From an uncultured Acinetobacter sp. (GTDB lineage Bacteria > Cyanobacteriota > Vampirovibrionia > Gastranaerophilales > Gastranaerophilaceae), in NCBI GenBank assembly GCA_946623365.1, contig CAMORE010000090.1, positions 1-8,483 on the forward strand: DNA of 8,483 bases, in the 5' to 3' direction. Position numbers and translations under genes: made by a program. Positions within the stretch are counted from its first letter, which is position 1, and each line of letters opens with the position of its first letter. Shown in pieces: positions 1-6,528 of the stretch. Under the pieces are notes generated by a model that was given only the letters and a program-made list of their open reading frames with translations, searched no databases and was not told the origin of the DNA.

Positions 1-444
1 GGGGTAAATGGAATTCAAATTGACGGTATTGATGATTTAAACATGAAGTCTATTCTCCTAAATGCATTAGAGAAAAACAACAATTCAACAAATCTTTTGC
101 ACTATGGTATGCAAAATCAAAATGTAGACAGCGATGCAAGAACGAAATATCATGCTTATACTTCACTCAAAGAATATACAGGACTTGATTTATCCGAATT
201 GATACTTAAAGACGGAGAATATTACACAGCTGACGGGCAAGGGGTAAATGAATTACTAAAAGAAGGTATCGAGAATGCAACTTCTGTAGGACTTGATTTC
301 AAAGGCGCAGCATATAGCTATGTAAAAGAATTGCTTGACAAAGTTGCAGAAAAAGGTTGGAACGCAATGCCGGATTTGGATATAAAAATAGGTTATTCAA
401 AAGAAAACGGATTCTTTAATTTTGGCACAACTTTTGAAGTTTAA
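1..444 (+). CDS. Unrecognised protein, C-terminal 147 residues (5' end outside window)
   Basis: The frame is open from base 1 and ends at TAA 442-444, so this is the tail of a longer gene. The ATG at 43 has no Shine-Dalgarno sequence (upstream is gatgatttaaac), so it is probably an internal methionine. The visible part is hydrophilic, with helical stretches such as KEYTGLDLSELIL and YVKELLDKVAEKGW. It ends in an alternating stretch, DLDIKIGYSKENGFFNFGTTFEV-like, that would suit a beta-hairpin. There is no cysteine and no membrane segment. The ten bases ggggtaaatg occur at 1-10 and again at 241-250 in the same frame, giving Gly-Val-Asn twice with a 'GI(D/E)' a few residues later, a possible degenerate internal repeat. 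I do not recognise the family and assign no function. Its 3' end faces mntP with only 23 bases between, and I see no hairpin terminator there. Confidence 0.7.
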   Translation, partial: GVNGIQIDGIDDLNMKSILLNALEKNNNSTNLLHYGMQNQNVDSDARTKYHAYTSLKEYTGLDLSELILKDGEYYTADGQGVNELLKEGIENATSVGLDFKGAAYSYVKELLDKVAEKGWNAMPDLDIKIGYSKENGFFNFGTTFEV

Positions 445-467
445 ACGTCTATATGCGACAATATTTT

Positions 468-1007
468 CTATAACAAAACTTTTATTCCTAATCCTAATAA
501 AATTAGACCTGCAATAATTTCTAAATATTTTGTAGACAAATGCTTGATTTTTCCGCCGGTAAAAAATCCGAGATTAGAATTTAAGAATGTGATTATTGCA
601 ATTAATATTGCAGGTTTAAGGATATTATTTCCGTATAAAGAAAGTGTTATTCCCGCAGAAAAAGCATCAAGAGATGTTGCGATTCCAATTAAAATAAGAC
701 ATTTTAAGTTTATACATAATTCTTTTTTTGCTTTAGGTTGAAATGCTTCTGTAATAAATTTAAAACCTAGATATGAAAAAATTAAGAAAATTATCAATGA
801 GGAATACGGAGCAATATATATTTTAACAAAATATGTTAAAAAGTACCCGATAACAGGCATTATTCCTTGAAATATTCCCGTAAAAGACGAGAGTAAAAAA
901 GCATTCTTTAATCTTTCTTTATCATATTTTAACCCGTAAGAAAAAGACACTACGCAAGCATCAATTGATAAAGCTATTGCAAGCATAAAAATCTCTATAT
1001 ATGACAA
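468..1007 (-). CDS. mntP: MntP-family putative manganese efflux pump (TTG start)
   Basis: This 179-residue, strongly hydrophobic protein should span the inner membrane about six times. It matches the MntP/YebN family (formerly DUF204), which exports Mn2+ and limits manganese toxicity. The family's two related halves are visible: 'ALSIDACVVSFSYG' near residues 12-25 with Asp16, and 'GIATSLDAFSAG' near 108-119 with Asp114. These acidic membrane positions are those implicated in ion transport in the family. Length is normal (E. coli MntP is about 188). The start is TTG at 1007-1005, chosen because AAGGAG (complement of 1016-1021) lies 8 bases upstream. The next ATG, codon 8, lacks such a site and would cut into the first membrane helix. 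It lies 18 bases downstream of the SEC-C gene and is probably cotranscribed with it. No room remains for the yybP-ykoY manganese riboswitch often found before mntP. Family assignment is firm; manganese as substrate rests on the family. Confidence 0.9.
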   Translation of the reverse strand: MSYIEIFMLAIALSIDACVVSFSYGLKYDKERLKNAFLLSSFTGIFQGIMPVIGYFLTYFVKIYIAPYSSLIIFLIFSYLGFKFITEAFQPKAKKELCINLKCLILIGIATSLDAFSAGITLSLYGNNILKPAILIAIITFLNSNLGFFTGGKIKHLSTKYLEIIAGLILLGLGIKVLL

Positions 1008-1025
1008 AGTGTCTTCTCCTTAAAA

Positions 1026-2273
1026 TTATTTTCCGCAGCAATTTTTGTATTTTTTCCCGCTTCCGCATGGGCAAGGTTCATTTCGTCCGACTTTATTTTC
1101 CGGCTTAACTGCTGTTTGCGGCTTGGGAGCAGACATAACATCAAAAATTTCAGAAAATGCATTTGAACAGAATAATACTGTTGCGGATGAATAAATAGTA
1201 TTATTCAAGTATTCTGATTTGTATTCTTGCATTAATTCTTCAAAAGAATACTTTGTTTCCATAAGTTCATTAACAGTATCCATAAAATTGGAATATTTAT
1301 TTGCAACCCTTTCCAGTATTGTATTTGGAATAGACTCGTTTATAAGAAAATATTCAACACATTGTTTTGCATTTTCAACCGACTCTTTATTTTCAAAAAT
1401 TTTACAAAAAGTTTCATAAAAAGGAATTGCATACAAGCCTTTATCTTTATCAAATATAACTGCAACATCATATGTTTCATTATGAGAAGCAAATCCGCCC
1501 ATGGAATTTTCAAGAAAGTTAGTGTAATTATTTTCCAATTCTTTTACATGGAAAAATTTATATTGTTGAATATTAGAAATTTTGTCAGATAAATCAATGT
1601 CTTCACCTTCGTTGAATGCACCTATAATTTCATCGGCATGTTTATTTGTTGTTAAGATAGTATCTTGATTAAAGGTCTTTATGAATTTTTCGTACATTTC
1701 AGCAATTACAGATTTTATCTCATTTTCTTTATCAGGATTATCATAATATAATGCTCTCGGATTTTGGATAAGTTTCATTACGCCATATCTATACGCTTCG
1801 GTTTTTTGTGAATGTGAAAGAACGCTTGAAATTTCAACAATAAAATGTTCTCCTTTTAATTCAAAGATTCTGCCCACAATGTATTGCCCCGCATATACTC
1901 CTCTAAAGTTTGTCATTTTAGTGAGAGAAGATACGGTATAAGTTTTTTCATTGATTAAATTATATAGTTCAAAACCGTTTTTAAGTATTTTCTTAATCTC
2001 AAAAATAGAAGCTTGCGCATTAAGAAGACTCTCTACAATATCTTTATATTTACCTTCTTCCTGATACATTTCTAAAATAAATTTATTGTTTAATTTTCGT
2101 TCAAAAATATATGGTAAAAATATTTTTTCCATTTGATTTAAAGAAATATTCTTTGAACCAATTGTTGCTAAATATTCTTCAAAATCAGCTTTGACCTCTT
2201 CATTACTTTGTGTAAAATTAAATATATCCTTTAAAACATCATTAATTTCTGTAATTTTTTCTATAACTGCCAT
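1026..2273 (-). CDS. SEC-C motif (zinc-binding) protein of unknown function
   Basis: A 415-residue soluble protein whose last 21 residues are a SEC-C motif. The signature is VGRNEPCPCGSGKKYKNCC, with Cys401, Cys403, Cys412 and Cys413 in the CxC...CC zinc ligand arrangement found at the SecA C-terminus, where it binds SecB, and at the end of many unrelated proteins. It is not SecA: there is no Walker A or DEAD motor. Residues 1-390 are mostly helical and charged, with a possible beta segment near 'GQYIVGRIFELKGEHFIVEIS'. A proline/alanine linker (APKPQTAVKPENK) precedes the zinc motif. I do not recognise the main domain. The frame opens at ATG 2312, but ATG 2273 is preferred because GAGGAG sits seven bases before it, and the 13 extra residues (MLRVFLYVKRSVN) lack a site of their own. 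It heads a probable two-gene unit with mntP, so a role in metal or stress homeostasis is possible but unproven. Confidence 0.85.
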   Translation of the reverse strand: MAVIEKITEINDVLKDIFNFTQSNEEVKADFEEYLATIGSKNISLNQMEKIFLPYIFERKLNNKFILEMYQEEGKYKDIVESLLNAQASIFEIKKILKNGFELYNLINEKTYTVSSLTKMTNFRGVYAGQYIVGRIFELKGEHFIVEISSVLSHSQKTEAYRYGVMKLIQNPRALYYDNPDKENEIKSVIAEMYEKFIKTFNQDTILTTNKHADEIIGAFNEGEDIDLSDKISNIQQYKFFHVKELENNYTNFLENSMGGFASHNETYDVAVIFDKDKGLYAIPFYETFCKIFENKESVENAKQCVEYFLINESIPNTILERVANKYSNFMDTVNELMETKYSFEELMQEYKSEYLNNTIYSSATVLFCSNAFSEIFDVMSAPKPQTAVKPENKVGRNEPCPCGSGKKYKNCCGK

Positions 2274-2329
2274 ATTTACACTCCTCTTCACATATAAGAA
2301 TACCCTAAGCATAATAATTTCGCAATAAT

Positions 2330-2358
2330 TCTATATGGTGATATTGCAAAATAAACAA
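2330..2358 (-). promoter_or_regulatory. Candidate promoter for the SEC-C gene and mntP
   Basis: On the minus strand TTGTTT (complement of 2353-2358) is followed after 17 bases by TATAGA (complement of 2330-2335). Matches to the sigma-70 consensus are modest, but the spacing is ideal and the site lies about 55 bases upstream of the chosen ATG. If used, transcription would begin just upstream of the alternative ATG at 2312. The region is very AT-rich, so chance matches are likely. Confidence 0.4.
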
Positions 2359-2493
2359 TTATGTATGTTTTATGTTATTTAACAACATTAAGTTTTATTA
2401 AACAGAAGCTTTGTTTTTGATTTTGTTTGATTTATTGTATAAAAAAATATATGTGTGTTAAAGGTTTCTTATATGTAAAAAGGAGGTATTTAT

Positions 2494-3606
2494 ATGAAAC
2501 TGATGCCAATCAACAATGTTAATTTTACGGGTAGAGAAGTCCCTTATGCTTCTAAATTAGGTGAAAGCGGTCTAAAAAGCATGCAAGGATTTTATAAGGA
2601 TTCAAGTGTAGAAACAACCTTAGGTGCTTATCACTCACAACCGAAAAATAAAGCTTACTTTGCAGATCCAATGGAATATGTTCCAAATGATATAAAAGAA
2701 AGAGTCGATTTTGTTGTATATGATAATGAGCCCGGCTATCCAAAAACTGAAGATATAAAGAAAAATTATTTAGACCATAATCGTACAAATTACAGAGAAC
2801 AATTTGAAAATATAAGAGAGTATTATTACAGAAGAGAAATGGGCAGATATGCAAACGTTAACGAAGCAAAATATCAACAATGGCAAGCTGCTCAATGTAC
2901 TGCATTGTATGATAAAGCAGGTCACTTAAGATATCAAAAAGAATCAGCAGAAGATGAGATTGAAAAATTAGTCAGTGAAAGAAGTCATATACAGCAAGGT
3001 ATAGAGAATACAAAACAGGAACTTAAGCTTCAAGAATCATTAAACAAAAACCTTGAAAAACATGTTGCCAATTTGAAAGATGCACAAAAGGCGTATCAAG
3101 TTTTAGATGCAGTTGTAGAAAAAGGTTTAAAAAATGAGCAGCAAATATATGAAAAAGCTGCTAAACGTTTGAAAGAAGCACAACAACAAGAAAACTACTT
3201 AAAAGAACTTGAGAATACTAATTATTATAATGACGGTAGAGAAGCATATATTTCTGACGGTTTAAAATACGGAAAATTTGAAAACACTACTCAAACATAT
3301 AAGTCTGTAAATTCAGTTCGCAGTTCTTCGTTTAGATTCGGTAGTAATAATGCCCATGCCCTTAAACAAAACGATTTAATTGAATCTTCTATAAAATCCT
3401 TTGAACAAATTATTAAAGAAGGAAAACAAACTATAAAAGACATGAAAAGTTACATAGCGGAACTTAACGAAAAGACAAAACTTATAGATGAAAATATAAA
3501 TTCTAAATCTACATTTATTGAAGAATGTAAAACAAAGTTAAAACCATTGTTTGAAGAATTGGAAGGTTTTTATAAAAAACAAGGTATTAAAATAATTAAA
3601 AAATAG
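2494..3606 (+). CDS. Coiled-coil protein with 'INNVNFTG' N-terminus, unknown function
   Basis: A 370-residue hydrophilic protein with a very strong ribosome binding site (AGGAGGT at 2481-2487, six bases before ATG). It starts MKLMPINNVNFTGRE. A short N-terminus of this kind, asparagines followed by Phe-Thr/Lys-Gly, is one I associate with many hypothetical proteins of Gastranaerophilales-type genomes; that is recollection and was not searched. It has no standard signal peptide or membrane helix. Residues 50-120 are rich in tyrosine and charged residues. Residues about 122-240 and 285-357 are long heptad-like helices rich in Glu, Lys, Gln and Leu (for example the EKLVSERSHIQQGIENTKQEL stretch), very probably coiled coils. 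They flank a non-helical segment (about 241-284) rich in Tyr, Asn and Ser. Only two cysteines are seen (residues 135 and 345). It stands alone, divergent from the SEC-C gene, and ends at the hairpin terminator at 3624. I infer a structural or surface/scaffold role only weakly. Confidence 0.8.
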   Translation: MKLMPINNVNFTGREVPYASKLGESGLKSMQGFYKDSSVETTLGAYHSQPKNKAYFADPMEYVPNDIKERVDFVVYDNEPGYPKTEDIKKNYLDHNRTNYREQFENIREYYYRREMGRYANVNEAKYQQWQAAQCTALYDKAGHLRYQKESAEDEIEKLVSERSHIQQGIENTKQELKLQESLNKNLEKHVANLKDAQKAYQVLDAVVEKGLKNEQQIYEKAAKRLKEAQQQENYLKELENTNYYNDGREAYISDGLKYGKFENTTQTYKSVNSVRSSSFRFGSNNAHALKQNDLIESSIKSFEQIIKEGKQTIKDMKSYIAELNEKTKLIDENINSKSTFIEECKTKLKPLFEELEGFYKKQGIKIIKK

Positions 3607-3623
3607 AATTCAAATATAGATAC

Positions 3624-3653
3624 AAAAAGCCGGCTTAAAAAGCCGGCTTTTTT
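3624..3653. terminator. Bidirectional Rho-independent terminator
   Basis: A perfect 13-bp inverted repeat: AAAAAGCCGGCTT (3624-3636), loop AAA, then AAGCCGGCTTTTT (3640-3652), with one more T at 3653. The GC core GCCGGC flanked by A-run and T-run gives a U-tract on either strand. It sits between the convergent coiled-coil gene (stop at 3606) and rpmH (stop at 3674), and should end both transcripts. Confidence 0.93.
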
Positions 3654-3673
3654 AAAAAATTTTTAGCTATTTA

Positions 3674-3826
3674 TTAAGCACGCTTGCTTCCTGTAACAGC
3701 AATTTGATGGCGACCTTTTGCTCTGCGTCTGTTTAATACTTCCTGACCGCCAGGAGTTGCCATTCTTGCTCTAAAACCACTAACGTGTTGTCTTTTAAGC
3801 TTTGTTCCTTCTAGTGTACGTTTCAT
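3674..3826 (-). CDS. rpmH: Ribosomal protein L34 (bL34)
   Basis: This 50-residue, very basic protein is a component of the large ribosomal subunit. I translated it from the minus strand: it starts MKRTLEGTKLKRQHVSGFRA, continues with RMATPGGQEVLNRRRAKGRH, and ends QIAVTGSKRA before TAA (3676-3674). The family core 'GFRARM...VLNRRRAKGR' is intact. 'RTLEGT' at residues 3-8 resembles cyanobacterial L34 ('RTLxGT'). It is slightly longer than the usual 44-46 residues because of a short C-terminal VTGSKRA extension. AAGGA (complement of 3838-3842) lies 11 bases before the ATG. In most bacteria rpmH is followed by rnpA (RNase P protein). Here it is followed by a terminator and a convergent gene, so it is transcribed alone or by read-through from the stator operon upstream. 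Confidence 0.96.
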   Translation of the reverse strand: MKRTLEGTKLKRQHVSGFRARMATPGGQEVLNRRRAKGRHQIAVTGSKRA

Positions 3827-3869
3827 AATTCTATTTTCCTTTTCAGCTAATTATACTTATAATAGTTAC

Positions 3870-3898
3870 ATGCTATATAAAACATGATTATTAGTCAA
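3870..3898 (-). promoter_or_regulatory. Candidate rpmH promoter
   Basis: On the minus strand TTGACT (complement of 3893-3898, five of six consensus bases) is followed after 17 bases by TAGCAT (complement of 3870-3875, four of six). This predicts a leader of about 35-40 bases before the rpmH ATG. A perfect TATAAT (complement of 3850-3855) lies closer to the gene but has no credible -35 box. An ATTATA/TATAAT inverted pair (3850-3855 and 3858-3863) lies in the predicted leader. Confidence 0.5.
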
Positions 3899-3955
3899 AT
3901 ATGTTTTTTATTTTGATTAAGGAATATGAAGTAATACATTGTAATTTAAGTGTTA

Positions 3956-4561
3956 TTATTTCAGGTTTATTACTTCTAAACCTTTGAATTCAAATATTTT
4001 TTCTGTTTGTTTATTAAGTTTTTTTTCAGCTAATATTGTTCCGATAATAGCTTCTAATTGCCCGACCGGCATCATATTTGAGCTAAGTTCTTCAAATCCG
4101 TACTCAAATTTTAAAGCTGATTGCAAAAATTTACAGTCTGCAGATGAGCGTTCTTTCAAATTTGAATATAAATTCAGTTTTTGTCTTGCTAAGTAAACTT
4201 CAAATCTGCAAATGTCGACATTGCGTTCAGCAAAGCTTGAAAATAATTCACAACCTCTTGTAGAAAATCTTTGCATCCAATTATCACGATTTAAAAATAA
4301 GTCTTCATCATTATGAATTAGTTGATATTGTTTGGAATGCACTCTCCATTTGCCTTCCAGCATAGTGTTATCCCAAGGTAATGAAATGCAAATTATAGAA
4401 TTCTTTAAAGAAGGATAATTATCAAAAAAAAGTTGAACGTCATTCATTGAAAATAATTTATCAACATGTATAAGATTCCCTGTTGAGACTTCTCTTACGG
4501 CAACTCCGCTTTCTACAGAAGAAGATGCTCCGAGAGATATACCTACAAGATGTGTTATCAT
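3956..4561 (-). CDS. Unrecognised 201-residue protein, third gene of the motAB operon
   Basis: The ATG at 4561-4559 overlaps the motB stop (TGA 4560-4558) in the arrangement ATGA, which usually means translational coupling. GAGG (complement of 4572-4575) is ten bases upstream. The protein is soluble, with no signal peptide or membrane helix. The N-terminus 'HLVGISLGASSSVESGVAVRE', then 'GNLIHVDKLF' and 'SIICISLPWD' (residues 55-64), has the strand order and glycine-turn look of an RNase H/actin-like fold, as in DUF429-type proteins. A late helix 'GQLEAIIGTILAEKK' (167-181) sits where such proteins often have an acidic residue. The usual first aspartate ('GID.G') is Ser9 here, so nuclease activity would be doubtful even if the fold is right. 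I do not recognise a specific family. The operon position suggests a role linked to the stator or motility, but read-through cargo is possible. No clear terminator follows; 130 bases separate it from rpmH. Confidence 0.8.
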   Translation of the reverse strand: MITHLVGISLGASSSVESGVAVREVSTGNLIHVDKLFSMNDVQLFFDNYPSLKNSIICISLPWDNTMLEGKWRVHSKQYQLIHNDEDLFLNRDNWMQRFSTRGCELFSSFAERNVDICRFEVYLARQKLNLYSNLKERSSADCKFLQSALKFEYGFEELSSNMMPVGQLEAIIGTILAEKKLNKQTEKIFEFKGLEVINLK

Positions 4562-5622
4562 AACCCAAAATCCTCATCTTCAGGAATGTTGGACTTTAAT
4601 TTAATTACTCTGTTTTCTGGTTTTGGGATATCACTGTCTTTTATCGGTTCATCCAGCTTAATGTATACATCCATGTTTTTCTTAGATAGTTTTTCGCTCT
4701 TTTGTTTTTCAATCATTCTTTTGCGATTATCTTCCAATAATTTTTTTGCAGCTGGCGAGAGAGAATCTTTTTCTACTTGATTAATAATATTTTGTCTTTG
4801 TTTCTGTATTCTTTCCTGCTCTGCTTTAGAAAGTACCAAAGGTGTGTTTCCTCGGTTTTCAAAACTGTTATTATAGCTGTTTTTTAGTATTAAAATCTCT
4901 ACACGTCTGTTTTTTGGATCTTTAGTAGAATATGAATTCGGTAAAGGTCTTGTGTCAGCGTATCCGATTGCTGAAAATAAAGATGGGTTAAATTTAAAAC
5001 GTGATATCAGGTATCTGACAACAGATGAAGATCTGGCAGACGATAGTTCCCAGTTTGAAGGAAATTTATCGCTGCTTATAGGGTTACTGTCAGTATGTCC
5101 TTCTACTCTCATAGCATGAAGAACAAATTTTTTACATATTAAGACCCCTACTTTATCTAATAATTTTCTTGCATTTGAATCTAAATATGCAGATGCAGGA
5201 GCAAAAAGATAATTATCATCAAATGTAAGTAAAAGACCTTTATCAGTTACTTTAGATGATATTCCGGCTAGTTCTCCTGCTTCTCCAAGCTGTTTTATTG
5301 ATTCATCTATATCTTTAAATGATTCTTGTTCATATTTAGGACTTATATATTCAAGCATTAAGCTCGGAATAAAAGAATTCCCTTGTGTCTGGTCAAACAT
5401 GCTGTCGCTTCCGTCCAATATCGATTGCTGACCTTCCATAAGTGTATTTTGACTAAATGCATTTTTTAATGATTCTTCAAGTTTTGCAAAATCTGATACA
5501 TCAACCTGAGCAAGAGCATATAGTACTACAAATGTGGCAAATAACAGCGTAATAAAATCGCCGTATGATACCAGCCATCTTTCAAGATTTTCATGCTCTT
5601 CAGGAGGTTTCTTCCTAGCCAT
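4558..5622 (-). CDS. motB: Flagellar stator protein MotB with a long C-terminal tail
   Basis: MotB anchors the MotA/MotB stator to peptidoglycan and carries the ion-binding aspartate. At the N-terminus, cytoplasmic MARKKPPEEHENLERW is followed by one membrane helix, 'YGDFITLLFATFVVLYAL' (about 20-37). Asp22 is at the universally conserved ion-binding position (Asp32 in E. coli). A linker follows. An OmpA-like peptidoglycan-binding domain spans about 125-248, with 'VEGHTDSNPI' (173-182), 'NWELSSARS' (190-198) and 'NRRVEI' (239-244 region). The protein is 354 residues; Bacillus MotB is about 260 and E. coli 308. The excess is a Lys/Glu/Gln-rich tail after residue 249, predicted helical then disordered and acidic at the end. 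The start overlaps the end of motA by eight bases. TGAGG (complement of 5626-5630) lies only three bases before the ATG, so coupling to motA translation is likely. Confidence 0.96.
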   Translation of the reverse strand: MARKKPPEEHENLERWLVSYGDFITLLFATFVVLYALAQVDVSDFAKLEESLKNAFSQNTLMEGQQSILDGSDSMFDQTQGNSFIPSLMLEYISPKYEQESFKDIDESIKQLGEAGELAGISSKVTDKGLLLTFDDNYLFAPASAYLDSNARKLLDKVGVLICKKFVLHAMRVEGHTDSNPISSDKFPSNWELSSARSSSVVRYLISRFKFNPSLFSAIGYADTRPLPNSYSTKDPKNRRVEILILKNSYNNSFENRGNTPLVLSKAEQERIQKQRQNIINQVEKDSLSPAAKKLLEDNRKRMIEKQKSEKLSKKNMDVYIKLDEPIKDSDIPKPENRVIKLKSNIPEDEDFGL

Positions 5623-6385
5623 TAGCCTCAGATCCTTTTTCTTCTTCCAGTAAGAATGAACGCAGCTTTCTTTCTATCAAAACAGGACTTTCGCCTGCTT
5701 GAATAGATAAAACACCTTCCACTATCATATTTTTATATAAAAATACATCTTGATAGATAAATTTAATTCTGGTACCTAAAGGAATCATTACAAGGTTTGC
5801 TGCAAACAGACCGTATATAGTTGCAACGAATGCTACAGCAATACCTGCACCTAATTTTGACGGGTCAGACAAGTTCTGCATAACTTGAATCAGACCCATT
5901 ACAGCACCGATAATACCCAGTGTCGGAGAATATCCGCCAAAGGATTCATATACTTTTGCGGCGTTATGAACTTCTTGTTCCGATTGATTTAATTGGTTCT
6001 CCATCATTTCTCTTACCAGTGAAGGATCCGTACCATCGGCAACAGCTCCCAATCCTAATGTCAGCAACGGATCAGAAGCGCCTTCAGCTTCTTTTTCTAA
6101 TGCTATAATACCTTCTTTTCTGGCTTTTGTTGCAAAACCGCCTATCTCTGTAATTAAATTGTCAAAATTGACCTTTGGCGGCATATATACATCCTTTAAA
6201 TATTTAAATGCAAGTTTAAGTGTTTTTGGTGGGAAACTCAATACGATAGCACCGGTTGTACCACCAAGTACGATAAACGCAGCTGTTACTTGTAACAGCT
6301 GACCAATATTACCACCTTCCATTGCTTGACCAGTCAATATGAATCCGATACCTAAAAATGTACCTATGACTGCAAATATATCCAT
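5615..6385 (-). CDS. motA: Flagellar stator protein MotA
   Basis: MotA surrounds MotB in the inner membrane and turns ion flow into rotor torque. The 256-residue protein shows four membrane segments, near 1-20, 31-51, 150-172 and 180-203, with a large cytoplasmic loop between the second and third. The loop contains 'ATKARKEGIIALEKEAE' (85-101), whose Arg89 and Glu97 match the E. coli rotor-contact residues Arg90 and Glu98. Pro154 ('YSPTLGIIGAVMGL') and Pro202 ('VMIPLG') match the conserved prolines. Residue 161 is Ala, where sodium-type PomA has Thr158, which favours proton coupling. GGAG (complement of 6392-6395) is six bases before the ATG. It is the first gene of motA-motB-201-residue gene and diverges from thrB. 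I found no confident promoter immediately upstream, and no sigma-28-type flagellar promoter. Confidence 0.97.
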   Translation of the reverse strand: MDIFAVIGTFLGIGFILTGQAMEGGNIGQLLQVTAAFIVLGGTTGAIVLSFPPKTLKLAFKYLKDVYMPPKVNFDNLITEIGGFATKARKEGIIALEKEAEGASDPLLTLGLGAVADGTDPSLVREMMENQLNQSEQEVHNAAKVYESFGGYSPTLGIIGAVMGLIQVMQNLSDPSKLGAGIAVAFVATIYGLFAANLVMIPLGTRIKFIYQDVFLYKNMIVEGVLSIQAGESPVLIERKLRSFLLEEEKGSEANG

Positions 6386-6499
6386 AATTTTCTCCGAATT
6401 GTATACTATTCTATGTTTATTAAACTATATTTCACATATAAATAAATCCTTTAGATAGAGGAAGTTCTTAATAATATGATAAAATTCGGTAATTTAATA

Positions 6500-6528
6500 T
6501 TCGTTTTTATTTTTATTTATAGTATAAT
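6500..6528 (+). promoter_or_regulatory. Candidate thrB promoter
   Basis: A perfect -10 box TATAAT (6523-6528) lies 31 bases before the thrB ATG. The matching -35 region 17 bases upstream (TTCGTT, 6500-6505) is poor. The predicted start near 6535 leaves a leader of about 25 bases containing GAGGAG (6545-6550). Confidence 0.5.

Noticed and set aside
544..741. Short plus-strand frame inside mntP, and similar short frames at 1219-1592, 3984-4196, 4550-4780, 5920-6108, 6541-6741, 7258-7443 and 7605-7796
   Set aside because: Each lies opposite or in another frame of a well-supported gene and has no start signal or family resemblance of its own.
1008..1025. yybP-ykoY manganese riboswitch before mntP
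   Set aside because: Only 18 bases separate mntP from the upstream gene, far too few for the riboswitch, and no such structure is evident before the SEC-C gene.
2274..2312. N-terminal extension of the SEC-C protein from ATG 2312
   Set aside because: No ribosome binding site precedes ATG 2312, while ATG 2273 has GAGGAG at good spacing. The candidate -10 box would also put the transcript start almost at 2312.
2552..2854. 100-residue minus-strand frame inside the coiled-coil gene
   Set aside because: It is antisense to a gene with a very strong Shine-Dalgarno site. Its leucine/phenylalanine/tyrosine-rich composition is what the reverse of Lys/Glu/Tyr-rich coding DNA produces.
3827..3955. Origin of replication beside rpmH
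   Set aside because: rpmH often lies near oriC, but I see no cluster of TTATCCACA-type DnaA boxes and no dnaA or dnaN gene here.
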